Part shown: positions 1-5,562 of the stretch, piece after piece
Layout: each line of letters starts with the position of its first letter
How positions within the stretch are numbered: position 1 is the stretch's first letter
DNA from: CAZEBW01 sp964510205
GTDB taxonomy: Bacteria > Chloroflexota > Anaerolineae > VGOG01
DNA length: 5,823 nucleotides
Assembly: GCA_964510205.1 (NCBI GenBank)
Contig: CAZEBW010000134.1
Location: 1-5,823, forward strand
Direction: 5' to 3'
Translations under genes and position numbers: made by a program
Notes under the pieces: model-generated
The model's input: the letters and a program-made list of their open reading frames with translations, nothing else
What the model was told of the DNA's origin: nothing
Database searches by the model: none

Positions 1-48
1 GGTGAGAATGGCGTTGGCTTTTCCCTTCCTCGTGTCCCAAACATGTAA
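1..48 (+). CDS. Possible 3' end of an upstream gene (partial, unrecognised)
   Basis: Frame 1 reads GENGVGFSLPRVPNM and stops at TAA 46-48. A hairpin (63-89) begins 14 bases later and is followed by a short T-rich stretch, which is what the end of a plus-strand gene would look like. Fifteen codons are too few to identify a family. The competing reading is a minus-strand frame that leaves the window from an ATG at 43-45, with GGTGAG a few bases upstream of it. The choice between the two cannot be made from this window. Confidence 0.25.
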   Translation, partial: GENGVGFSLPRVPNM

Positions 49-62
49 CGCTCACCAAAAGG

Positions 63-89
63 GCCACCTGTGTGTTTAGCGTAGGTGGC
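63..89. terminator. Hairpin copy A (11-bp stem, 5-nt loop), terminator-like
   Basis: GCCACCT (63-69) pairs with AGGTGGC (83-89). The pairing continues through four more pairs, including G-U wobbles, to a GTTTA loop. On the plus strand it is followed by TTATTT; on the minus strand by CCCTTTT. It has the same size and fold as the hairpins at 440-466 and 5566-5592. The likely role is termination of whatever ends at about position 48. A dispersed repeat acting as a terminator is equally possible. Confidence 0.6.
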
Positions 90-93
90 TTAT

Positions 94-121
94 TTGACAA
101 TTGTCAAGAATCGGATATGAT
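94..121 (+). promoter_or_regulatory. Candidate sigma-70-type promoter with palindromic -35
   Basis: A perfect -35 hexamer TTGACA (94-99) is separated by 16 bases from TATGAT (116-121), which matches the -10 consensus at five of six positions. The -35 lies inside a perfect 14-base palindrome, TTGACAATTGTCAA (94-107), a shape that could also be an operator. It would fire rightwards into the gene-poor stretch with hairpins at 134-154 and 160-177. This is a sequence match only, and chance matches are common. Confidence 0.35.
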
Positions 122-133
122 ATGAGTAACCCC

Positions 134-154
134 GCCGGAGATAGCATCTCCGGC
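134..154. repeat. Perfect hairpin, 9-bp stem with 3-nt loop
   Basis: GCCGGAGAT (134-142) and ATCTCCGGC (146-154) are exact reverse complements around the loop AGC. No T-run follows on either strand, so it is not a canonical intrinsic terminator. It lies about 13 bases downstream of the candidate -10 at 116-121 and would sit at the 5' end of any transcript from there. Confidence 0.6.
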
Positions 155-156
155 CC

Positions 157-181
157 GACGCCCCCCGCAAGGGGGGCTGTC
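157..181. repeat. Very stable GC hairpin with GCAA tetraloop
   Basis: GCCCCCC (160-166) pairs with GGGGGGC (171-177) around GCAA, a GNRA-type loop. The stem can extend by GAC (157-159) with GTC (179-181) across a one-base bulge. It directly follows the hairpin at 134-154, so a transcript through here would carry two tandem stems. A GNRA loop on a C/G stem is compatible with a structured RNA element, but also with a degraded repeat. Confidence 0.55.
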
Positions 182-203
182 CCTTTATAGGCAAAGGCTG
201 TGT

Positions 204-305
204 ATGGAACACGTGATCGTGGTGTTCCCCCCCCAAGCGACATTCCAATGCTCTCAGAAATGTCGCGGATGTCTGTCTTCATCTCGACCAATCCACCCTT
301 GCTAA
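204..305 (+). CDS. Possible 33-residue Cys-containing small ORF (unrecognised)
   Basis: ATG 204-206 is preceded by AAAGG (193-197) at a 6-base spacing and runs to TAA 303-305. The peptide begins MEHVIVVFPPQATFQC and has cysteines at residues 16, 20, 23 and 33, giving a CX3CX2C cluster and a final Cys. It lies downstream of the candidate promoter at 94-121 and upstream of the hairpin at 440-466, so all parts of a small transcription unit are present. I recognise no family, and an ORF this short can arise by chance. The supporting evidence is only the order of these signals. Confidence 0.15.
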   Translation: MEHVIVVFPPQATFQCSQKCRGCLSSSRPIHPC

Positions 306-439
306 GAGCGTGTTTCCCGACGAGGTCGTCAAGGCCGATGGATTTGTGCTTCGGCGACCGTCGAGACGGCGATAACAACGCAACGTTAGCCTCTGTTTTC
401 CAACCACGCTCAATTTTTGCCATTGGCAACAGTGAAAGG

Positions 440-466
440 GCCACCTGTGCGTTTGGCACAGGTGGC
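440..466. terminator. Hairpin copy B (perfect 11-bp stem, 5-nt loop)
   Basis: GCCACCTGTGC (440-450) and GCACAGGTGGC (456-466) are exact reverse complements around the loop GTTTG. It is the same fold as copies A and C. On the plus strand it is followed by TTCCCCC, a poor T-run. On the minus strand it is followed by CCCTTTC. It could end a transcript coming from 94-121 and would shield the toxin-antitoxin promoter just downstream from read-through. No named gene ends here, so a dispersed repeat is a fair alternative. Confidence 0.55.
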
Positions 467-485
467 TTCCCCCAAGTACTCTCAT

Positions 486-514
486 TTGCATTCCCCCCGA
501 TTATCGAGTAAAAT
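486..514 (+). promoter_or_regulatory. Candidate promoter of the toxin-antitoxin operon
   Basis: TTGCAT (486-491) and TAAAAT (509-514) are separated by 17 bases. The -10 matches consensus at five of six positions; the -35 is weaker. It lies 60 bases upstream of the antitoxin ATG. An inverted repeat, ATCGAG (503-508) and CTCGAT (534-539), touches the -10 and the probable start of transcription. Such an arrangement could serve autoregulation by the antitoxin, as is usual for type II systems, but the arms are short and 25 bases apart. Confidence 0.4.
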
Positions 515-574
515 AGGTTTGTTTGTAACATTCCTCGATCTGTCTGAGATGCTGGTGAAGGGGGATCTGGGACG

Positions 575-844
575 ATGAGCGAGAACCCATCCGAAGACCT
601 TGTCCATACGTTACGCGAACACGGTGCTCGTTACGTCGTTGGCACAAAGGGGCACCCGGTCGCTGTTCTCTTGACACTGAAAGAATACGATCACTACCTT
701 GATTTGCTGGATGACGAGGCAGACAGCCAAGACGATGAGCTTGCGGCGCGTCTGGCTCAAGCTGCTGGTCGGCCAACTCACGAGGAGCGACAGGCCTTTC
801 GAGACTATTTGCGTCAGCGCAAGGCGTCCCGTGCCGAAGTATAG
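575..844 (+). CDS. Type II antitoxin, Phd/YefM-like
   Basis: This is an 89-residue acidic protein. Its N-terminal half carries the Phd/YefM-like pattern: residues 19-40 contain RYVVGTKGHPVAVLLTLKEY, the strand-turn-strand plus LxxYDHYLDLL helix typical of these dimeric DNA-binding antitoxins. The C-terminal half (about 45-89) is charged and helix-prone, as expected of the disordered tail that wraps the toxin. The start ATG 575 is supported by AAGGGGG (558-564) about 10 bases upstream. The downstream RelE-like toxin overlaps its last 14 bases, which fixes the pairing. Its expected roles are to neutralise the toxin and, together with it, to repress the operon. The family call rests on pattern recognition; a neighbouring antitoxin subfamily is possible. 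Confidence 0.8.
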   Translation: MSENPSEDLVHTLREHGARYVVGTKGHPVAVLLTLKEYDHYLDLLDDEADSQDDELAARLAQAAGRPTHEERQAFRDYLRQRKASRAEV

Positions 845-1094
845 AGTTGAGCTTCTCGACCGTAGGACACGCCGTCAACTGGATCGTATCCACGAGCCAG
901 ACTTCAGCCGTATTGCTGATGCCATTCTGAGGTTAGAGGACAATCCACGTCCGCCAGGGTGTCGGAAGCTACGTGGGTTGGAAGGTTGGCGGATCCGCGT
1001 CGGCAACTGGCGAGTGATCTACTACATCAATGATCAGGAGCGTGTGGTCACCGTCGTGGAGATCAGGCGCCGCCGCGAAGATACGTACCGTTGA
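831..1094 (+). CDS. Type II toxin, RelE/ParE superfamily mRNA-interferase-like
   Basis: This is an 87-residue basic protein starting at GTG 831, giving (M)PKYRVELLDRRTRRQLDRI. That start gives the normal length and N-terminus of RelE proteins. Longer in-frame starts (ATG 699) would lie inside the antitoxin gene and add unrelated sequence. AAGG (821-824) is a weak ribosome binding site 6 bases upstream. The 14-base overlap with the antitoxin suggests translational coupling. The RelE hallmark is at residues 43-87: GCRKLRG, then WRIRVGNWRVIYYI, then VVTVVEIRRRREDTYR. This is the basic strand core and C-terminal Arg/Tyr cluster that in RelE-type enzymes cuts mRNA on the ribosome. All core positions look intact, so the toxin is probably functional. 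ParE-like gyrase inhibition cannot be excluded from sequence alone. Confidence 0.87.
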   Translation: MPKYRVELLDRRTRRQLDRIHEPDFSRIADAILRLEDNPRPPGCRKLRGLEGWRIRVGNWRVIYYINDQERVVTVVEIRRRREDTYR

Positions 1095-1151
1095 TCTTAT
1101 TGGTACACTCGTAGTGAGGTTCTGAGCCTGTAGGGAGCTGTAGTAACACAC

Positions 1152-1181
1152 AAGCCCCGGCGATCATGATCGCCGGGGCTT
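1152..1181. terminator. Perfect 30-base palindrome, bidirectional terminator
   Basis: AAGCCCCGGCGATCA (1152-1166) is followed immediately by its exact reverse complement (1167-1181). Folding leaves a small CATG-centred loop. On the plus strand it is followed by TTCGTTTCTT, so it works as the terminator of the toxin operon, whose stop is 57 bases upstream. On the minus strand it lies 71 bases past the macroglobulin stop, but the T-run there is poorer (TTGTGTGTT). It sits between two convergent genes and is the only terminator candidate in that gap. Confidence 0.85.
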
Positions 1182-1252
1182 TCGTTTCTTATCTGGGGAA
1201 GCCGCCTGAGCAGTTGACACAGTTGGCCCTTTGTCACTCTTGTCTGGCAGGC

Positions 1253-4200
1253 TTATTCGCTGACTACCACCGGCTGGCTGAGGGTCTCCCCCTTCCACTC
1301 TGGCTTGTAGTAGGCGTACACCTGGGAGGTCACGCCCTTGGCCTTCACGGGATAGCTGGCCAGGGCCTCGAACTGGAAGACGACCTCGTCCCCCGGCGCC
1401 ATGTCCTCGATGTAGAAGATGACCTTGCGGCCGGCGACGTCAGTTCGCTTGATGCGCGGCTCGGCCTCGGCTACGGCCTGGATGCTTTCCTCGACGGGCG
1501 CGAAGCCGGTGGGAACGGAGATGTCCAGCACGGTCATGCCGGCCTCGATGGGCAGGGGCGGATCGAACTCCACTTCCACCCTAATCTCGATGCGGTCGTT
1601 GACCTCCACCTGGTGGGTGTCGTAGTCCACGTTGATGTGGAACATCTCGGCCTCTGGCTCCGTCTGAGGGAGATTGTAGCGCAGCACCAGTTGGGCCACC
1701 GCTTGGCCCGCTCCCTGTGTGGAGAGGACCACCTCTTCCCCCACGGGCAGCTCCACCACTTGCAGCACGTCATAGTTTTCCGGGTTGATGTGCAGTTGCT
1801 CCAGCGTCTCCCCCGCCTGGATGTCCACGGTGAGGTCCACGTCGGCGCGGCTGCCGGCGGCGAAGGCGGTGAGGGCCTGGATGCCGACCACGGTGTCCTG
1901 GGTGGAGTTGAACCCGCCGAAGGCGTTGCGCTGGGTGACCAACCATCGCGCAGCTCGGCCGGCGTTGAGCTGATCGCCGTGCTCCAGCAGGGCCAGGAGA
2001 GCGTACCCCGTGGCCTCCACGGCGACTCCTTGTCCCCTGGCGCCCCTGATTCCCGGCCCGCCTGCTTCCTGGCCCCAGCGGAGACCGCCGTCGCTCTCGT
2101 TGGCCATGCCCATCAGATTGTCATAGGCCATGTCGCGGCCCGGATTCTGGCCCAGCTCCAGGGCGTAGGCCGCCAGAGCCAGGGTGTAGGCGTCGTCTAT
2201 GGCTGGCAGTTCTTCCTGCAGGTAGCGAAGCGCGGCTCCTGCGGCCTCTCTTTCGCCAGTCTCCAACAGGGCGATGGCGACGTAGGCCGTGAGGGCGGTT
2301 TTGCCGCTCAAGCCTCCCATCATCTCCTGGTGATGGACGAAGCCCACGGGGTCGAACGAGCCGTCGGCGTTCTGGTGCTGGAGGATCCAGTTCTGAGCGG
2401 AGTTGAGGACCTGGGGGTCCACGTACATCAGTCCCTGGGCTTGGACGAAGGTCTTGAGCACGAAGGCGGTGAGGAACAGACTGCCTTCTTGGTCGCTCTG
2501 GCCGAAGGCGGAGAAGCTGCCGTCGGAGCGCATGAAGGTCAGCTCGCGCTGGTAGCCGGTGGTCATCATCAGTTCGATCTTGGCCATGACCTCGGGCTTC
2601 ACCTGCCCGGTTTCTTCTAGGTATCTGGCGATGAACACGTCGGGGGCCAGGCCCATCATGTTCTGCTCGCCGCAGCCAAAGGGCATGACCAGCAGATTGT
2701 CCAAACCCTCAATGGTCTGGGCCATGTAGCTGGCGGTCAGGGCCAGGTAGGCGCGGGCCGATCCTTCTACGATGCCCTCGGGCACGGCGGTGTTGAGCAT
2801 GGCGGACGAGGGCGCGGAGAGCACCCGGTTCTGGACCTTCTCCCGCTGCACTCCCTCCGGCTCGACGATGAGGTCCTTGATCACCGCGTCGGCGGCCTGG
2901 GTGCTGCGGGCGGTGATTTTGACCTGTTGGGTGCCCAGCGAGTTGGGGCGGATGTCGAACGACACGCCGCCGATGTCGCCGGCGGGGATGTTGATCACCT
3001 TCGTGGCCTCATCGCGCAGCTCGAACCAGTCCGCCCCCTCGATCTCGACGTAGATCTCCTGGGCTTCATCCAGGTAATTGTACAGCGCCACCCGCACCGG
3101 AAATTCCTCGCCGCGGATGCAGGAGTAGGGCAAGTCCACCTTGAGGAAGAAGGGTTGGAATACCCTGAGTTGATCCTCGGCCACGCCCAGGCCCTTCTCT
3201 TTGGAGATGCCCACGGCGCGCAGTTGCCAGGTGGTGATGGTGTCGGGGGCCGTCACGGGGAGGGAGCCCTGGCCGTCGGGGTCGGTGTCGAGCGTGGTCC
3301 AAATCCAGGTTTCGGGGAAGAACTGGCGCACCCGCTGCACCTCGGCCAGTCCGGCGGGGACGCTGGCGGCAGGCAGGGGGGCGGGCGTGGCCATCGGCGC
3401 CTCGGCGGGCCTTTCCACCAGCACCTCCTTTTCGACCACTACTGGGCCTCTATCCATGTTACCCCTACCCCACCCTGTCCTTTCGTATTCCTTCCCCGTG
3501 GGAAGGCTCTTGTTGGTCAGCACCACCATCCCGGCCTGCTCAAAGGTCTCGCGGGCGCCTGGGGCGACGATGGTGGGTATCCAGCCAGCCTCGTGCAGCT
3601 CCACCTGGGGCTCCATGTACAGCCGCTCCAGTTCAGCGAAGACCTGCTGCAGGTTGAGGCGGTTCTCGGCCAGGATGTACACCGAGCGGTCCACCACCGC
3701 CAGTCCCACCCTGGACTGACCCTGGGCTTGCACCTGGATGTTCAGCTCGTCGCCAGGGGCCACTGCCCCTTCCTCCTCCCCAACGTTGGGGGGGACAGAG
3801 CCCGCTTCCTCCCCCCCAAGGTTGGGGGGGACAGAGGGGGGGCTAAAGGAGGCCGAGAGTTGGTGGGGGTAGTCCCCCGCAACCTCGAAGGGCAGCCAAT
3901 CGGCGGCCACCTCGCTGTTGGGCAGAATCTGGTAGACCAGCAGCTTGGACGACGGGGCCATGAGCGGGGTCAGTTGGAACGAGAGGGTATCCGAGCGAGT
4001 GTAGTCGGTGAACACCACCCGCCCGCGTGAGAGAACCTCATAGTAGAAGGCAGCCGCCTCTCTGGTGGAGTGCACCTTGAACTCGACGCGGTCGCCCACC
4101 GCCAGCTTTTCCTCCCCCCCAACTTTGGGGGGGACAGAGGGGGGGCTGCTCACCTGCTCCAGGTGGATGAAGTGGCCGGAGGGGGAGTAGCCGGCCTGGA

Positions 4201-5467
4201 CCATCTTGTGGGCGTAGGCATCACCGGCTTGGGCGTTGGCCTCCAGGGCGATGGCGCCGTCGGGAGGCGTCACCGTGACCAGGGCTTTTCCCTTCTCGGT
4301 TTGGACGCGCTGCGTCTTCCGGTCGAACTGCTGGAACTCCTCGTCCAGGTAGGCGATGGATAGCTCCACTTCGGCGTCCAGCGGCTCGTTGTCCGGCGTC
4401 TCCGTCACCAGCAGGAAGCTGAACGGGAGGCCCGGCTTGAAGGTTGACCCCTCCGGGATGAGTTGCAGGGAGAGCTCGCTCTGGGCGATGGTGAGCAGGC
4501 GCGTGGTCTTCTCCTCGTAGCCGGTGGCCTTCTCCTGCACCGCCACTTCGATCTGCACGTTGCCCATGCCGCGCTGGCCTGGGACGCCGGCCACGTAGCC
4601 CACGGCGGGGATCTCGAAGCTGGCCTCGCCGTCCAAATCGGCGGTGAAGCGGGCGAATTCCTCCCACTGGCCCACGTAGCGCAGGGCGGTGATCACTAGC
4701 TCGCCTACCACCTTCTTGCCGAAGCTGTACTCGGCGGCTACGGTGCCGTGGATGGCCTCCTGAGGAAGGAACCACTCCTTGGGAAGCTCTACCGTGACCT
4801 CGTACTTGGGGAGGACGTACTTTTCGACCTTGACGTCCACCTGGGCCTTCTGCTCCCCGGCTGCTGCGATGATCTTCCACGTGCCGAGGTTAGGCTCCGT
4901 GGAGAGCGGCAAGGAGAAGTGGCCCATGCCGTACTCGTCGGTTTCCAGCTCTTGGCGCGCTACCTTGATGCCCTTGGCGTCCAGCACCTCGATGATGACG
5001 CCGCTGGACTTGGGGAGGAGCTCCGAGTCCAGGGTGATGACGCGGGCTTCGATCTGCTGGCCGGGCTTGTAGATCGGCTTGTCGGTCTCCAAGAAGATGA
5101 GAAGGCCCTCGCTGACCAGCACCTGCGCCTTGTCCTCGAAGCCTGGCCCGGATACCGTCAGCTCGTACTGGCCGGGCTGCGACGGAACCTGGAACTGGAT
5201 GGTCCCCTTACCGGCCACCATCTCCTTCGTCCGCAGGAACTCCTCGCCTCCTTTTTGTAGGCTGACCTCCACCCAGCCCGACGCGGGTTGGTCTTCCGCC
5301 CACAGGGAGAGACTGACCGACTGCCTCTCGCCGGTGTACATCTGGGCCGGCGCCAGAGCCATGTAAGAGCTTGCATCCGGCAGGGGGGTGGGGGTTGGGA
5401 TGGGAATGGGGACACAAGCTGTTAGGACTGCGATGGCTAGAATACATGCTGCTGATTGGCGTAGCAT
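1253..5467 (-). CDS. Alpha-2-macroglobulin/complement C3-like thioester lipoprotein
   Basis: This is a 1404-residue protein starting at ATG 5465-5467, chosen because AGGAGGT (5473-5479) lies 5 bases upstream and the signal peptide begins there. An ATG 15 codons earlier lacks this support. Residues 1-18 form a lipoprotein signal with lipobox LTAC (lipid Cys18), then a Pro/Thr-rich tether (19-30). The domains, with approximate limits, are: MG1 32-118; MG2 120-213 with TDKPIYKPGQ; MG3 from VEKYVLPKYEV (214); MG4 328-427; MG5 454-530; MG6 570-645; a bait-like insertion 648-710; RQFFPETWIW then PDTITTWQLRAVGIS (714-755); MG7 775-870; CUB halves around the thioester domain 905-1200; and receptor-binding domain 1272-1404. 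The thioester motif GCGEQN is at 931-936 (Cys932, Gln935). His1046 in VHHQEMMGG aligns with the C3/C4B catalytic His. Only four cysteines occur (8, 18, 783, 932). Length is close to vertebrate A2M (about 1470). The expected role is trapping proteases or covalently tagging targets at the cell surface. Confidence 0.93.
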   Translation of the reverse strand: MLRQSAACILAIAVLTACVPIPIPTPTPLPDASSYMALAPAQMYTGERQSVSLSLWAEDQPASGWVEVSLQKGGEEFLRTKEMVAGKGTIQFQVPSQPGQYELTVSGPGFEDKAQVLVSEGLLIFLETDKPIYKPGQQIEARVITLDSELLPKSSGVIIEVLDAKGIKVARQELETDEYGMGHFSLPLSTEPNLGTWKIIAAAGEQKAQVDVKVEKYVLPKYEVTVELPKEWFLPQEAIHGTVAAEYSFGKKVVGELVITALRYVGQWEEFARFTADLDGEASFEIPAVGYVAGVPGQRGMGNVQIEVAVQEKATGYEEKTTRLLTIAQSELSLQLIPEGSTFKPGLPFSFLLVTETPDNEPLDAEVELSIAYLDEEFQQFDRKTQRVQTEKGKALVTVTPPDGAIALEANAQAGDAYAHKMVQAGYSPSGHFIHLEQVSSPPSVPPKVGGEEKLAVGDRVEFKVHSTREAAAFYYEVLSRGRVVFTDYTRSDTLSFQLTPLMAPSSKLLVYQILPNSEVAADWLPFEVAGDYPHQLSASFSPPSVPPNLGGEEAGSVPPNVGEEEGAVAPGDELNIQVQAQGQSRVGLAVVDRSVYILAENRLNLQQVFAELERLYMEPQVELHEAGWIPTIVAPGARETFEQAGMVVLTNKSLPTGKEYERTGWGRGNMDRGPVVVEKEVLVERPAEAPMATPAPLPAASVPAGLAEVQRVRQFFPETWIWTTLDTDPDGQGSLPVTAPDTITTWQLRAVGISKEKGLGVAEDQLRVFQPFFLKVDLPYSCIRGEEFPVRVALYNYLDEAQEIYVEIEGADWFELRDEATKVINIPAGDIGGVSFDIRPNSLGTQQVKITARSTQAADAVIKDLIVEPEGVQREKVQNRVLSAPSSAMLNTAVPEGIVEGSARAYLALTASYMAQTIEGLDNLLVMPFGCGEQNMMGLAPDVFIARYLEETGQVKPEVMAKIELMMTTGYQRELTFMRSDGSFSAFGQSDQEGSLFLTAFVLKTFVQAQGLMYVDPQVLNSAQNWILQHQNADGSFDPVGFVHHQEMMGGLSGKTALTAYVAIALLETGEREAAGAALRYLQEELPAIDDAYTLALAAYALELGQNPGRDMAYDNLMGMANESDGGLRWGQEAGGPGIRGARGQGVAVEATGYALLALLEHGDQLNAGRAARWLVTQRNAFGGFNSTQDTVVGIQALTAFAAGSRADVDLTVDIQAGETLEQLHINPENYDVLQVVELPVGEEVVLSTQGAGQAVAQLVLRYNLPQTEPEAEMFHINVDYDTHQVEVNDRIEIRVEVEFDPPLPIEAGMTVLDISVPTGFAPVEESIQAVAEAEPRIKRTDVAGRKVIFYIEDMAPGDEVVFQFEALASYPVKAKGVTSQVYAYYKPEWKGETLSQPVVVSE
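3772..3800. repeat. Intragenic palindromic repeat, copy 1 (degenerate)
   Basis: The core CCCCAACGTTGGGG (3778-3791) is a perfect palindrome, followed by GGGACAGAG. It matches copies 2 and 3 except for one C-to-T change in the C-run, a different central dinucleotide (CG) and loss of the final G-run. In the minus-strand gene it encodes SVPPNVGEEE (residues 557-566). It lies exactly 36 bases before copy 2, so it is in the same codon phase. Confidence 0.75.
3808..3844. repeat. Intragenic palindromic repeat, copy 2
   Basis: This is a 37-base unit: CCT, seven Cs, AA, GG, TT, seven Gs, ACAGA, seven Gs, CT. The 9-bp arms (3811-3819 and 3822-3830) form a hairpin. It encodes SPPSVPPNLGGEE (residues 542-554) between the predicted MG5 and MG6 domains. 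It is identical to copy 3 except for the central two bases. Confidence 0.85.
4111..4147. repeat. Intragenic palindromic repeat, copy 3
   Basis: This is the same 37-base unit as copy 2, with CT instead of GG at the centre (4123-4124). The arms are 4114-4122 and 4125-4133. It lies 303 bases (101 codons) from copy 2, so it is read in the same frame, and encodes SPPSVPPKVGGEE (residues 441-453) between predicted MG4 and MG5. Confidence 0.85.
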
Positions 5468-5472
5468 CTTGC

Positions 5473-5479
5473 ACCTCCT
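5473..5479 (-). promoter_or_regulatory. Ribosome binding site deciding the macroglobulin start
   Basis: On the minus strand AGGAGGT is followed by GCAAG and then ATG (5467). This near-perfect Shine-Dalgarno site selects Met16 of the longer open frame and gives a normal lipoprotein signal peptide. I saw no convincing -35/-10 pair in the 95 bases between this site and the terminator at 5563-5595, although the promoter is expected there. Confidence 0.85.
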
Positions 5480-5562
5480 GATTTTGTGTGATAGGTGGGC
5501 TTTTCTGCTCATAAGACGTTGTGCGGGGTCATAAAGTTCCGTTTTGAATGCACCAGAAGCAG

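Larger units (their letters stand above)
92..439. other. Gene-poor stretch, no recognised gene
   Basis: No convincing protein family was found on either strand. A minus-strand frame could start at ATG 421-423 (MAKIERGWKTEANV...) and run to TAA at 76-78. It has no clear ribosome binding site, it reads straight through both strong hairpins, and its stop falls inside hairpin A. I recognise no domain in it. A plus-strand frame from GTG 200 to 511 looks equally unlike protein. The stretch does contain a promoter-like site, two hairpins and one small ORF, listed separately. Its base composition is more mixed than that of the GC-rich macroglobulin gene. Confidence 0.5.

Noticed and set aside
76..531. 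151-codon open frame on the minus strand
   Set aside because: It runs through three hairpins, overlaps the candidate toxin-antitoxin promoter, has no ribosome binding site at either plausible start, and I recognise no family. An internal start at 421-423 cannot be fully excluded.
699..830. N-terminal extension of the RelE-like toxin from ATG 699
   Set aside because: The added 44 residues are the antitoxin gene read in another frame and do not resemble RelE. Starting at GTG 831 restores the family length.
1166..2620. 484-codon open frame on the plus strand
   Set aside because: It lies wholly antisense to the macroglobulin gene. Its product is a His/Leu/Gly/Val-rich sequence with no domain, as expected from the mirror of GC-rich codons. 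Its ATG is inside the palindromic terminator.
2927..4030. 367-codon open frame on the plus strand
   Set aside because: It is antisense to the macroglobulin gene and low in complexity. The PPNVGGD-like peptides in it arise only because the repeats are palindromic.
3772..4147. CRISPR-like array
   Set aside because: There are only three copies, they are palindromic with no regular spacers, and they lie inside an intact reading frame.
5472..5497. Possible hairpin hiding the macroglobulin ribosome binding site
   Set aside because: CACCT (5472-5476) could pair with AGGTG (5493-5497), but this is only five pairs across a 16-base loop, which is too weak to claim.
5468..5512. Upstream ATG adding 15 residues to the macroglobulin
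   Set aside because: The extension would push the lipoprotein signal inward, and the strong AGGAGGT site serves the internal ATG at 5467.
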